Shown here one piece after another: positions 53,075 through 61,917 of a stretch of DNA of 64,000 nt (the stretch's first letter is position 1; the number at the start of each line of letters is the position of its first letter). Origin of the DNA: Bacteroidota bacterium. GTDB lineage: Bacteria > Bacteroidota > Bacteroidia > AKYH767-A > 2013-40CM-41-45. The notes beneath the pieces were generated by a model. That model was not told where the DNA came from and ran no database searches. It saw only the letters and a list, made by a program, of their open reading frames with translations. A program made the translations under genes and the position numbers. Where the stretch lies: assembly GCA_016711505.1 (NCBI GenBank), contig JADJSV010000018.1, positions 372,001-436,000 of the forward strand, given 5' to 3'.

Positions 53075-53764
53075 TCATTTCTCTGTGAGATATTTCATTA
53101 AGTAAGTCGCTGATGTCAATGCTGGACTAGCCATTGGGTCGTTAAATAAAACGTCAATTGGTCCTTCACCAAAATATAGTCCGTCGGAAACAAGGAAAGT
53201 AATTCTTACATTTCCTTTTGTCGGGGCTGGTCGTCTTGGTTTGTCCCAAACACCAATTTGATTAACGATGTTTTGGCTTTTTAAAAACAAGTCTTGGGTT
53301 AGTTCGTTTGATTTTTCGTCTGACGTTTCCCAAACTAAAATTTTTCCAGTCTGGTTGATGTAACGAGCCGTTCCGTCATTAAATGATGCTAAAGCGTCAA
53401 GACCGCTGTCAAGTCCAACTTCAACAATTACGGCAAGAAGTTCTTTCTTATTTGGTTTGTGTCCGCCTGCAAGTTGTCTGTTGTATGAAAGAACTTTCAG
53501 TCTTGTGTCAGAAGTGCTGTCGCCAATAATTTTCTGCAAGTCCGAAATTTAGGGATAAGGCGGTTTTGTATTTTTTTTATACAAGTCAATGTTGTCGCAA
53601 AACAATAGATTGTATATAAGATTTGTCGAGCTGTCCTTGTAGGGGTCTTCCGAAGCCGATAATTGTTCAGGAGTTTTTTTGAAAAAACTAAATAGTCCCA
53701 TAGCCGCTATTGTTAGTGTTGTTAAGGTCAGTCCTGCGATTACGATTTTTTTCGTCCTTGTCAT
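53075..53764 (-). pseudogene. hypothetical exported protein with in-frame stop
   Basis: A gene of about 230 codons interrupted by one TAA at 53549-53551. The frame before it reads MTRTKKIVIAGLTLTTLTIAAM (single membrane anchor) and continues NLIYNLLFCDNIDLYKKNTK-PPYP; the same frame after the stop continues ISDLQKIIGDSTSDTRLKVL, YNRQLAGGHKPNKKELLAVI, VEVGLDSGLDALASFNDG and ends YLMKYLTEK. Both parts look like one protein of unknown function. A downstream TTG could restart translation of the 154-residue second part. The stop is a substitution-type change, not an indel. Confidence 0.65.
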
Positions 53765-53792
53765 TTTGTTTGATGGTCGTCATAGCATGACT

Positions 53793-53890
53793 TTTTACGT
53801 TTCGCCTTTCCGTAGCATTATTATTTTACCGAAATATAAAAATAAAAAGAGTATAAAAATTTTGTTTTTGCATAGGATGCGGTGTTATAT
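53793..53890 (-). repeat. attC-like site (AT-rich family)
   Basis: Starts TTTACGTTTCGCCTTTCC, ends GCATAGGATGCGGTGTTATAT; the shared middle TACCGAAATATAAAAATAAAAAG is intact. Confidence 0.65.
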
Positions 53891-53899
53891 GTAGCCTTT

Positions 53900-54682
53900 T
53901 TATTTTCGCTTTTCCCATTCATCCCAATTCTTATCTGTTGGTTTAGTAAATTTGATTCTATCACCAACCCACGAAGTCTGGTTGCCAGATGAGTCCATAA
54001 ATGAAAACTCAACTTCATAATCATTACTCTCGTCAAATGTAAATGCTCCTGAACACATTCCATGTCCCACAATTATTTGATTATTTCGGGGCATTATAAA
54101 ATATGTTGTTTCAATTCGAGATTTTATATTCTTAACAGTCGTTTTGATTGTTACTTCAGAGCTGTCTGTTACAGGAAAGTCAAAATCAACAGACATAGCC
54201 GGGCCACATCCAAAACGTATATATGATTTATCGATTTCCTTTGGTACTGAAGTCAGTAAAGGTTTATCGTTGTCAATACCCGCAACAACTTTGTATTTTA
54301 TTGGTTCATATAACTTTGTTTTGTCATTGTAGCGAGTGAAACGATCATATTCGGGCAAACTGTCTATAAACATAGTATATTCAACTCCTGCTACTAATTC
54401 TGTTTCAGGTTTCAATAGGGCTTGTGTTAGATAAAATTGTCCTGTATAAATTCCTGTAACAATAAGTTTTACCTTCTTGTTTCCACTTTTAAGGTAGATG
54501 TCGTGTTTCTTGTTTAGTCCTAAAATAACATTCTGACTTTCGGCATAACCGTCAAGAATAAAAATTGTGTTTTGTTTTATTGTCTGGCTGCTTGGGAATA
54601 CCCAAAGAGCTGTCCCCGCACATTCAGCATATACTGTCGCAGTCCAAAGCAATCCGATTAATATTGAAAGTATCTGTTTCAT
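53900..54682 (-). CDS. hypothetical exported beta-rich protein
   Basis: From the ATG at 54682, 260 residues with a signal peptide (MKQILSILIGLLWTATVYAE) followed by CAGTALWVFPSSQTIKQNTI. The remainder alternates hydrophobic and polar residues (GNKKVKLIVTGIYTGQFYLTQALLKPETELVAG), suggesting one or two immunoglobulin-like beta domains. No family was recognised. Longer frames that start upstream run through the attC-like site and have no credible composition. Stop codon 9 bases from an attC-like core, another single-gene cassette. Confidence 0.7.
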   Translation of the reverse strand: MKQILSILIGLLWTATVYAECAGTALWVFPSSQTIKQNTIFILDGYAESQNVILGLNKKHDIYLKSGNKKVKLIVTGIYTGQFYLTQALLKPETELVAGVEYTMFIDSLPEYDRFTRYNDKTKLYEPIKYKVVAGIDNDKPLLTSVPKEIDKSYIRFGCGPAMSVDFDFPVTDSSEVTIKTTVKNIKSRIETTYFIMPRNNQIIVGHGMCSGAFTFDESNDYEVEFSFMDSSGNQTSWVGDRIKFTKPTDKNWDEWEKRK

Positions 54683-54690
54683 AAAGTTAC

Positions 54691-54781
54691 ACATAACGGT
54701 TAGCCTTGCTGCTTGGCGCTCCTTCCTCTTGAATCGAAGGTAGTGCTTTCTTTGCATGGCAGCAAGCACCCATGTTATAGG
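54691..54781 (-). repeat. attC-like site (GC-stem family)
   Basis: Starts ACATAACGG, ends CACCCATGTTATAG. Arms CTTGCTGC / GCAGCAAG pair; the middle CTTGAATCGAAGGTAG is shared with 40.8 kb and, degenerate, with 10.5 kb. Confidence 0.75.
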
Positions 54782-54803
54782 CCGTTTTTTTCGTCTACTG
54801 TAT

Positions 54804-55241
54804 TCATTTGGATGGATTAAAACCATACATGAATTCATTCAAGTGTCCTCCAGAACTTTCAAGTCCAACGATATCCATAAGTTCTTCGAAGTAGTGACAA
54901 ACTCTTTCTCTATCTTCTGTATCAAGATCACTATAAACGTCACTGAAACGGTCTAGCCCTTCTTGTATTTTATCTTGATATACTTTATCACTCGCTTTTC
55001 CGCTTACTGCAATTTTTTTAAAATCGTCTGCAGCTAAATTTATTTTTTCAGTTAAAATTGGTCTCAGTGTAGAATCAGAAATTCCAGGGTAGAAAATGGC
55101 GGTGTCTTGAACAAACTTTTCTTTTTTCTTAAATGCTTCAATCAGATCCATTGAGTTAATTGGTGTTTTAATATGTTTTTGTCCACAGGAAATCAAAGAC
55201 AGAATTATAAAAATATAAAATTGGGGTTTAAATTGTTTCAT
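54804..55241 (-). CDS. hypothetical lipoprotein
   Basis: 145 residues. The signal peptide (MKQFKPQFYIFIILSLISC) ends in a lipobox LISC with lipidation at Cys19. The mature part is helical and charged: IEAFKKKEKFVQDTAIFYPG, TEKINLAADDFKKIAVSG, QDKIQEGLDRFSDVYSDLDT, REEVCHYFEELMDIVGL-like end. A DUF4844-type helical protein is possible but was not verified. It sits between two attC-like sites as single-gene cargo. Confidence 0.7.
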   Translation of the reverse strand: MKQFKPQFYIFIILSLISCGQKHIKTPINSMDLIEAFKKKEKFVQDTAIFYPGISDSTLRPILTEKINLAADDFKKIAVSGKASDKVYQDKIQEGLDRFSDVYSDLDTEDRERVCHYFEELMDIVGLESSGGHLNEFMYGFNPSK

Positions 55242-55259
55242 GTTTGCTCTTTAAAATAC

Positions 55260-55392
55260 CCTATAACGTGATGCGGCTTGACGAAGGTAGCGATTACGAA
55301 GCATAAAACGGTCTGAAAGCAATATGCTTTATGCGAAACGCAAATATTCAATTTACCACTGAACCGACACTTTCGCTAAGCCAAAGTTGTCT
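55260..55392 (-). repeat. attC-like site (TTTAACCACTGAAC-like family)
   Basis: Starts CCTATAACG, ends GCTAAGCCAAAGTTGTCT. GGCTT/AAGCC arms pair; the segment TTTACCACTGAACCGAC is shared with the sites at 45.7 and 57.8 kb. Confidence 0.6.
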
Positions 55393-55531
55393 GATGTACT
55401 ATACAGGTTCTTCAATTGATTTAACTTTCCTTTATTCTTTGCATCAACTTTACCACGGAATGCCCATTTGAATTTATTTTTCACCAATTCGTATGTAGTC
55501 TCACTAATGTTGATCTTTCCTATGCGCTGCT
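55353..55531 (-). pseudogene. remnant of a class III adenylate/guanylate cyclase domain
   Basis: A short open frame reads IGKINISETTYELVKNKFKW, AFRGKVDAKNKGKLNQLKNL and ends NFGLAKVSVQW. This matches the very C-terminal pattern of class III cyclase domains (INISxxTYELVKxxFxCxxRGKIxAKGKG). A stop precedes it and the upstream catalytic region is missing, so only the 3' end survives, merging into the attC-like site. It is the only content of the 350-base stretch between two cassette genes. Confidence 0.5.
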
Positions 55532-55595
55532 TTTATTGTCTCTATTAACCAAATTATTTTTATTTGTCTTATAAATTGTAAGTAAAAGTCAACTG

Positions 55596-56075
55596 TCAAG
55601 GTTTTTCTAAAATGTCTGTCGCTGTTTTATTACCGAGTTGTTCAGCTAAGCCGATAAGAAGTCCTTCTGTCCCACGAATGTAGCAGAGCTTATAAGTGTT
55701 TTCAAAGTTAACTACTTCTCCAACGACTTCGGCACCATGTTTCGCAAGTCGTTTTAGTAATTCGTCAAGGTTGTCAACCCTGAACATAACACGAAGATAA
55801 CCAAGAGAGTTAACTGGAGCTTTCCTGTGATCTGCAATAGTATGAGGGGCGAGAAATTGTGAAAGTTCAAGTCGGTTATGTCCGTCTGGCGTTACCATCA
55901 TAGCAACCTCTACCGATTGATTTCCAAGTCCTGTCACTCGTCCTGCCCATTCGCCTTCAATCATTGCTCGTCCTTCAAGTGTCAGTCCAATTTCTTTGAA
56001 AAAGGAAATAGCATTGTCAAGAGATTTTACAACAATACCGACATTGTTCATTTCTATTAATTTACTTTTTGTCAT
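55596..56075 (-). CDS. VOC-family protein
   Basis: 159 residues of the glyoxalase/bleomycin-resistance superfamily. N-terminal module: MNNVGIVVKSLDNAISFFKEIGLTLEGRAMIEGEWAGRVTGL; second module: YLRVMFRVDNLDELLKRLAKHGAEVVGEVVNFENTYKLCYIRGTEGLLIGLAEQLG. Metal-ligand positions are only partly filled, so catalysis is uncertain. It follows the propeller-repeat gene by 48 bases without an attC-like site between, so the two may share a transcript. Confidence 0.88.
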   Translation of the reverse strand: MTKSKLIEMNNVGIVVKSLDNAISFFKEIGLTLEGRAMIEGEWAGRVTGLGNQSVEVAMMVTPDGHNRLELSQFLAPHTIADHRKAPVNSLGYLRVMFRVDNLDELLKRLAKHGAEVVGEVVNFENTYKLCYIRGTEGLLIGLAEQLGNKTATDILEKP

Positions 56076-56122
56076 TTCTTTTCCTTTCGTGTCAGGTGTT
56101 TCAAGATTTGTATGTCGTTCAA

Positions 56123-57115
56123 TTATTGCTTTTTCACTTTGTATGTATAATTAATAAACTTTCCTGAAGGTGAATGATAACGAAACAATCCACCCCTTGT
56201 ACCTACCCAAATGTTTCCTTCATTATCTTCTACAACTGTCCAGACATCGGAATTAGAAAGACCGTCTTTTGTTGAAAAGTGGGTGAAGGACTTTCCATCG
56301 TAACAGCAAACACCTCCAGCCCCTGTGTTCCACTTAGTATCGCTGCCCACCCAAATGTTTCCCTTTTTATCTTCATAAATACAATCAATAGTATCATTGC
56401 AAAGACCATTTTCCTTTGTAAAATGTGTATAGGATTTTCCATCATAACGGCACAGTCCTCTATACAAATTGACGAACCAGATGTTCCCCGTTTTATCTTC
56501 TCTGATGTCCATAATCTGACTACTGAAACATCCATCAACCTTAGTAAACCTACCTGAGGTGGAATCGTAACGACTCACGCCTCCGGCCCTTTCACCGAAC
56601 CAAAGATTGCCTGATTTATCTTCTAAAATACATTGAACACCATTACTGCCCAATCCTTGTTTTTCTGTAAAATTGGTAACAGCACCTGTGGCAGGATTAT
56701 AACGACAAACTCCGTAGCCATTCGTACCGAACCAAAAATTTCCATTTCTGTCTTCTAAAATACAATTAATCTCGGATTTGCACAGCCCTTCTTTCGTTGT
56801 AACATCGGTAAAGGATTTACCATCGTAACGACATACTCCATTGTCAGTGCCGAACCAAAGGTTTCCTGCTTTATCTTCAAAAACAGATTCAACATTGTTA
56901 TTATTCAAACCATCTTCCTTTGTAAAATTGGTAGACTTGTCTGATGCAACATCATAACGATACACACCCGCACCCATAGTTCCGAACCAAAGGTTCCCGG
57001 CTTTATCTTTCAAACTGCAACGAAACATATACTCACTTACTTGTCCGTAGCAGGGAATAAATAAAATTAATAACAGCAAGGTGCAGATTTGTATGTTTAT
57101 GTAATACTTTTTCAT
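56123..57115 (-). CDS. secreted two-component-regulator-propeller repeat protein
   Basis: 330 residues from the ATG at 57115, beginning with a signal peptide (MKKYYINIQICTLLLLILFIPCYGQ). The rest is about seven Reg_prop repeats of ~43 residues with the recurring pattern EDKAGNLWFGTxxxGVCRYDGKSFTxFTxxxGL, as in the sensor part of hybrid two-component regulators. It lacks the Y_Y_Y, histidine kinase and response-regulator parts, so it is a stand-alone periplasmic propeller. An earlier ATG (57154) adds 13 residues ahead of the signal peptide and is less likely. Confidence 0.88.
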   Translation of the reverse strand: MKKYYINIQICTLLLLILFIPCYGQVSEYMFRCSLKDKAGNLWFGTMGAGVYRYDVASDKSTNFTKEDGLNNNNVESVFEDKAGNLWFGTDNGVCRYDGKSFTDVTTKEGLCKSEINCILEDRNGNFWFGTNGYGVCRYNPATGAVTNFTEKQGLGSNGVQCILEDKSGNLWFGERAGGVSRYDSTSGRFTKVDGCFSSQIMDIREDKTGNIWFVNLYRGLCRYDGKSYTHFTKENGLCNDTIDCIYEDKKGNIWVGSDTKWNTGAGGVCCYDGKSFTHFSTKDGLSNSDVWTVVEDNEGNIWVGTRGGLFRYHSPSGKFINYTYKVKKQ

Positions 57116-57186
57116 TTCTCTGTAATTTTGTTTTAAGGAGTTTATTTCTTGCATTCTGTTTCAGTTAGCACGTCACACAACATTAC

Positions 57187-57317
57187 TGATAACGTTTTGT
57201 CGCTTTGCGAAGGCGGGGATTTTCAGCACTAAACTTCATTAGAAGCACGGGGCTTGATTTAATCACTTTACTTTCATAGAAGCGCAAAACTCCCGCTCAT
57301 ACAAACGGTTGTTAGCG
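57187..57317 (-). repeat. attC-like site
   Basis: Starts TGATAACG, ends CGGTTGTTAGCG. Left GCGGGGATTTTC pairs with right GCAAAACTCCCGC; the middle carries AACTTCATTAGAAGCAC like the 45.7 kb family. Confidence 0.65.
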
Positions 57318-57350
57318 GCTGCCGTTTTTACTGATCGCCAAATTTTATTT

Positions 57351-57710
57351 TCATTTAATACTCTGTCCAAAAGTCAATAGGTTGTTGCTTGGATCAAGTA
57401 ATGCGAACTCTCTTTGTCCCCAAGGTTTTGTTTCTAAATGCCCGTTCGGGTGAATTGAAATCTTGTTGTCCAAAAGTGTTTGGTAAAGTTTATCAATGTC
57501 GTTTGTCCTGATATAAACTTGTCCATAGTTTTCTTTTGGGTCAAGGTCTTTGAACTCAAAAAAGTGAATTTGAATGTTGTCTTTATGAACCATTAAGTAA
57601 CCACCAAAGTCATTGTCACCAAAAAATTGAAACCCTAATTTGTTCACGTAATAGTCTTTCGTTACCACTTTGTCTCGCATTGGTAACTTAGGATTTATTT
57701 CTGTCAGCAT
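57351..57710 (-). CDS. VOC-family (glyoxalase-like) protein
   Basis: 119 residues. The fold is shown by PKLPMRDKVVTKDYYVNKLGFQFFGDNDFGGYLMVHKDNIQIHFFEFKD and the second half YGQVYIRTNDIDKLYQTLLDNKISIHPNGHLETKPWGQREFALLDPSNNLLTFGQ. The latter resembles bleomycin-resistance-type dioxygenase-fold proteins. A His in IQIHFFE and Glu late in the sequence are candidate ligands. Single-gene cassette between sites at 57.2 and 57.8 kb. Confidence 0.9.
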   Translation of the reverse strand: MLTEINPKLPMRDKVVTKDYYVNKLGFQFFGDNDFGGYLMVHKDNIQIHFFEFKDLDPKENYGQVYIRTNDIDKLYQTLLDNKISIHPNGHLETKPWGQREFALLDPSNNLLTFGQSIK

Positions 57711-57783
57711 ATTTTATTGCGTTTATTTTGTAGATAAAATTTCTTGTTGGCAACTGTTTGTTGCCATGATTCAACAGGGTTGC

Positions 57784-57915
57784 CACTAATGTTTTGTAGC
57801 TACAAGAAGTTGGCGATTTCGGAGACGAAAACTGTCTGCCATCACAAAACTTGATTCTAAGCACAAAGCTTCATTTAACCACTGAACCACCAATTTCTTG
57901 TAGGTGCTGTCATGT
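57784..57915 (-). repeat. attC-like site (TTTAACCACTGAAC family)
   Basis: Very similar to the 45.7 kb site over its length (TGTAGCTACAAGAAGTTGGC, AAGCTTCATTTAACCACTGAAC, CCAATTTCTTGTAGGTGCTGT) but with altered cores TAATG and GTCATG. Confidence 0.65.
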
Positions 57916-57933
57916 GTTCGTTTTTATCTTTTG

Positions 57934-58497
57934 TCAATTTTCATAAGAAAAGTCCTTTAATTCTATTAACTCCTTTTGAATTTGGTTTTCCCATTCTTTT
58001 TGTTTCGTCAAGTCGGTTCCGTACTTTGTTTCATGGTCGTATTCGATTCGTCTTTTTGAAAAGTCGGTCATAATTTTGTTGTTTAATTCCTTTGCTATTT
58101 CTGTCCCGTTTGCTATTTTTTTTCTGTTCTCACGTAGTTCTTTCCGGAATTGTCGAGTGTAAATTTCACAAATGTCGAAGAGTGTCTGCTGATACAAAAG
58201 TGATTGATTAATATTAGTTGTTGTGTCAATCCAGGATGCAGTTTTGATCATGTAGTTATGGACTTTTTTGTTAAAGTTTTTTGTCAAAAAGTCAAAGCCG
58301 CCTACTTCGTAGTCAACAGAAAATTGTGCAAATGAAGATGTAGTTTCATTAGATCTGGTCTTGATTGAAAAATCGTCCAATGTCAGTTTATATGTTGCAC
58401 TCCATTGCAAATTGTCATGGCTGTTTTGTCCATATGCATAACTTGTCAGCAAGCAAATTAGCGTAATTAAAATTGTTGGTCTGTGAATTAATGTCAT
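57934..58497 (-). CDS. hypothetical exported protein (DUF922-like possible)
   Basis: 187 residues from the ATG at 58497 with a signal peptide (MTLIHRPTILITLICLLTSYAYGQ). The mature part begins NSHDNLQWSATYKLTLDDFSIKTRSNETTSSFAQFSVDYEV, is helical and charged afterward (RQFRKELRENRKKIANG), and contains IEYDHETKYGTDLTKQKEWENQIQKEL. The W-x-x-[LT]-x-x-D-F opening is reminiscent of DUF922-type secreted proteins, but the zinc-site HExxH is not seen (YDHETKYG instead). Single-gene cassette. Confidence 0.65.
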   Translation of the reverse strand: MTLIHRPTILITLICLLTSYAYGQNSHDNLQWSATYKLTLDDFSIKTRSNETTSSFAQFSVDYEVGGFDFLTKNFNKKVHNYMIKTASWIDTTTNINQSLLYQQTLFDICEIYTRQFRKELRENRKKIANGTEIAKELNNKIMTDFSKRRIEYDHETKYGTDLTKQKEWENQIQKELIELKDFSYEN

Positions 58498-58530
58498 TGC
58501 TATGTCTATGTTTTGGCATGTCCTAAAATG

Positions 58531-58664
58531 GCGCATAATGTTATGCGGGCTAATGAAGTGGCGCATTAAAACGAGTACTTTCTCCTTTAAAACTAAACAA
58601 AATAAGAATGAGAAATTCACTGCTTATGACTTCCCGAGCCATTTCATTTAGTCCGATGTTAACG
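58531..58664 (-). repeat. attC-like site
   Basis: Starts GCGCATAATGTTATGCGGGC, ends CCGATGTTAACG. Left GGGCTAATGAAGTGGC pairs with right GAGCCATTTCATTTAGTCC. Confidence 0.65.
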
Positions 58665-58680
58665 GTTGGTTTTCTTCTTG

Positions 58681-60246
58681 TCATTGCTTGACAACCTTTC
58701 CGGTTGTCAGTGTCCCTTTTGAGTTCCTTATTTCATAAAAATATATTCCATCTGCAAGTTGCTCTGTGCTGATTGCCGTGGAGCTTGTAAAGGCCTGTTG
58801 CAAAATATGTCGTCCAAGGAAGTCGTAAAGAGTAACTGTTGTCTGCACCTTGTCGGTAAGTACAAAAGTAAGCTGCGTTGAAAAGGGATTTGGAAAAGCA
58901 TTTACACTGTTTATTGCTTTGTCAACATTGTTTATTCCTATAGTGGTGCAAAGAATATTTACCGAAGCGCCGCCTCCTTTCAGAGAGTTTGCTGTAATTG
59001 TACTTCCGCCTGACGAGACATTCGTTGCAGTGCCGGCTGCGGACATTGAAATGGAATTTACAATTGTTGTAGTGCCCCCCTCATTGCAATTGCTAGTTCC
59101 TGCGGAATCCGTTTTGATTAAATACATATTTCTGTTTGCGCCAAAACTTTCTTCGCTGGCGCTTATTAAATATCCCCCATCGCTTGTTTTCAGAACACAA
59201 TTTTCATAATCATAACCACTGCCGCCATAAGTTTTAGTCCATAGGGTATCTCCGGCAGCATCCGTTCTTATGACGTAAACATCGCTGGCAACTCCGAAAC
59301 TGTATGATTGCCCCACAACAATAAAACCGTCATCGGCTGTTTGCGTCATCGAATAGCCATTCTCCCAGTCAGTACCTCCATAGGTTTTTGTCCATTGGGC
59401 AAGCCCGTTACTATCGGTTTTCATTAATAAGCAATCAAAACCGCCGGCGCCAAAACTATTAGTTGCTCCTGTAATTATATACCCATTATCCGCTGTTTGC
59501 ATTATTGAAAAACCAAAATCATCAAGGGCACCGCCATATGTTTTTGTCCAAAGGGTATCACCAATGGCATTAGTTTTCACTACATAAATATCTACTCCGC
59601 CGGCACCATAGCTCTGCGTGATTCCAATTAAAATAAATCCATTGTCACTTGTTTGCTGAACAAAGTTTCCGTTTTCTTCAAAACTACCGCCATAAGTTTT
59701 TGTCCATAAGGCATTGCCATTGGCATCGGTTTTAATTAAATATGCATCGTAGTTGCCGGCTCCCAAATTTTGTGTGGTGCCTCCAACCAGGTATCCGCTA
59801 TCGGAAGTGAGCAGAACCGTATTTCCATAGTCTGTTCCTGCGCCACCGAAAAGTTTTGACCAGGATACATTTCCTATTGAATCGGTTTTGAGCAAATAAA
59901 CATCTTGTCCATTGGCGCCAAAGCTTGTTGAGTTTCCAGCAATGATATATCCGCCATCAGGAGTTTGTTTTACAGAATTTCCATACTCATCATTGGACCC
60001 TCCGTAAGTTTTGGTCCACAACGTATCGCCGTTGCTATTTAGTTTGATTAAGTACACATCATATCCTCCGGCTCCAAAACTTAGGGTTGTACCCACCAGA
60101 ATATAGCCGTTGTCAGTGGTGGGTTGAATTTGGGTTCCGTAATCGAGCGCGGTACCGCCAATGGTTTTTTGAAATGTGAGTTGTGCTGATGTTTGTTCCA
60201 CAAAGGAAAGAATTGTCAGTAGCGTGATGAGTAAATTTGTTTTCAT
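58681..60246 (-). CDS. T9SS-exported propeller-type repeat protein
   Basis: 521 residues. Signal peptide (MKTNLLITLLTILSFVEQTSAQ), then about seven near-identical repeats of ~53 residues carrying W[T/S]K[T/L][Y/F]GG, D-[Y/F/E]-G, QTxDNGYIL and [S/N]FGAGGxDxYL, as in SBBP/delta-60-like beta-propellers. The C terminus has a T9SS sorting domain (NAFPNPFSTQLTFVLTDK ... LADGIYFYEIRNSKGTLTTGKVVKQ). The high identity between repeats indicates recent expansion. It is a surface or secreted protein lying inside the cassette array, preceded by a PQQ-like gene and followed by an attC-like site. Confidence 0.85.
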   Translation of the reverse strand: MKTNLLITLLTILSFVEQTSAQLTFQKTIGGTALDYGTQIQPTTDNGYILVGTTLSFGAGGYDVYLIKLNSNGDTLWTKTYGGSNDEYGNSVKQTPDGGYIIAGNSTSFGANGQDVYLLKTDSIGNVSWSKLFGGAGTDYGNTVLLTSDSGYLVGGTTQNLGAGNYDAYLIKTDANGNALWTKTYGGSFEENGNFVQQTSDNGFILIGITQSYGAGGVDIYVVKTNAIGDTLWTKTYGGALDDFGFSIMQTADNGYIITGATNSFGAGGFDCLLMKTDSNGLAQWTKTYGGTDWENGYSMTQTADDGFIVVGQSYSFGVASDVYVIRTDAAGDTLWTKTYGGSGYDYENCVLKTSDGGYLISASEESFGANRNMYLIKTDSAGTSNCNEGGTTTIVNSISMSAAGTATNVSSGGSTITANSLKGGGASVNILCTTIGINNVDKAINSVNAFPNPFSTQLTFVLTDKVQTTVTLYDFLGRHILQQAFTSSTAISTEQLADGIYFYEIRNSKGTLTTGKVVKQ

Positions 60247-60298
60247 ATGAATTTGTTTGGAGTTAATTTATTTGAAATTTCCGGAATACTTTATAGCT

Positions 60299-61863
60299 TT
60301 ATTTATTTTCAATAATTTTATTCAGTTCTATTATAATAAAACTTTTGTCTTGCGTGTCGTATAAAGTATTACCGGTTATTGATGCATTAAATGTCGCTTC
60401 TACTTCTGCAATACTTTTACCTTCATTATTTACAATCAATGTGTTTTTATCTTTTGCAATGAATTTAAAATCCTTTGTTCGTTGGTAGTAAATACTTATC
60501 TCGTTAAAGTCGATGCTTTTAGTTATGCTTAGTTGGTCGTCAAGTGATAATGTCTTGCTTTGGTTTGTGAACACAAACAATTTGGTTGAGTCTGATTGAT
60601 GGAGATTCAATAAATCGCCATTTTGCGATGTAATGAATACGTTGCCGCCAACAAAATATTTCAACTCTCCAAAGTTCTCTTTGGAAAATTCTTTTTGTAA
60701 AATTTCATTTCCGGTATCCATTGAATATTTTGCAACCCTGTTTTTAAAAACGAAATACATTGCTCCATTGTTTATTTCATAACTCAAAATGGGATCGTCT
60801 TTTACATTTAAATTTGTCAAGAATATTTGTTTGCCTGTTTGTTTATCAAACGCCGCGAAAAATGGTTTTCCAAAATCAATCTGTCTGTAACCCATAAAAG
60901 CTACCCCATTATTGACCATATATATGACATTGTCTTGTAAAATTAATGAAGATTTACTTGCTATGTCGTTTGGAAAAGAAAATTTCCAGGCTATTTCTCC
61001 TGATTGCTTGTCAATTTTTACAAGTTGTTCTTTAGATGCAAAATAAATATTGGAACTATCAACTATCGTGTTTGACACCAAATCTCGAACTAAATTGTGT
61101 CCGGTAGACATTGCGAATGCACCTGTCAATAAGCCTAATGCCAGACCAGCCGCATTTGCACCAGCAGTTCCTTTATAGTCTTTTTTGCCGGTAACTGAAT
61201 GATAGTCCCAGCCCTTTCCGGTATTAATGTTTATTGAGTGTAAACCCGCTGCAACAATAATCATGGTGGAGTCATTGGTATAAAACACATCATTCCAACC
61301 ATATTCTCTATTCAAATCTCTTTTCCAAAGTACGTTGCCATTTTGCAAATCTATTCCTTCAAGTTCGTTTGTAAATCCTGATGAGTTTTTAAATTTATAA
61401 CCAAGACCAATGTTCTCCATCGGGTCAACAAAGTAAATATTGTTTTTTACTTCCCAAAGTTCTTCTCCTGTGTAGATATCGAGGCAAGAACTCTTATTTC
61501 CTACAGAAAAAATCATTGTTTTATTAAACTGCTGTAAAATATTAGCTTCATATACAATATTCTTACTCCATAAAACCTTTTGATTTTTAATATCGAACTG
61601 GATAATTTTCCCGCTGTTGTCAAGCCATTTTCCGTTTTTACTCAATCCCCTCAATTGAACTGTCAAAAGTCCAGTTGTTGTGTCCAAAAACGTCTCATGA
61701 ATTCTGTCAGGAAAAACATATTCCATTCCTTTAAAAACAATACTGTCTACAAGGCTTTTACCTAACACCTTCTCATTACTCAAAACTTGTATTTGATTTT
61801 TTTGACAATATCCTACATCTGCAGTTAAAGTAAAATAACAAAAATTATTCTTTCTATTCTCAT
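60299..61863 (-). pseudogene. exported PQQ-like beta-propeller protein, frameshift in signal peptide
   Basis: An open frame of 494 residues from a TTG at 61783 encodes a PQQ/quinoprotein-like propeller (IIQFDIKNQKVLWSKNI, LDIYTGEELWEV, DLQNGNVLWKRDL, DKQSGEIAWKFSF). It lacks a signal peptide, but an ATG at 61863 starts MRIERIIFVILL in another frame. Adding one T to the TTT near 61826 joins it as MRIERIIFVILLLTADVGYC-QKN, a good Sec signal peptide. So a one-base loss probably separates export signal from protein; no heme or calcium motif is evident, and the role is unknown. A sequencing indel cannot be excluded. Confidence 0.7.
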
Positions 61864-61917
61864 ATGTTTGTTGATGTCATAAATTAGGTGTCAGTTTTAG
61901 TGTCGTCCTGGCATTAC

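Noticed and set aside
54683..54838. N-terminal extension of the exported protein through the attC-like site
   Set aside because: The added residues are basic and without pattern, and they place the signal peptide internally; the ATG at 54682 is a better start.
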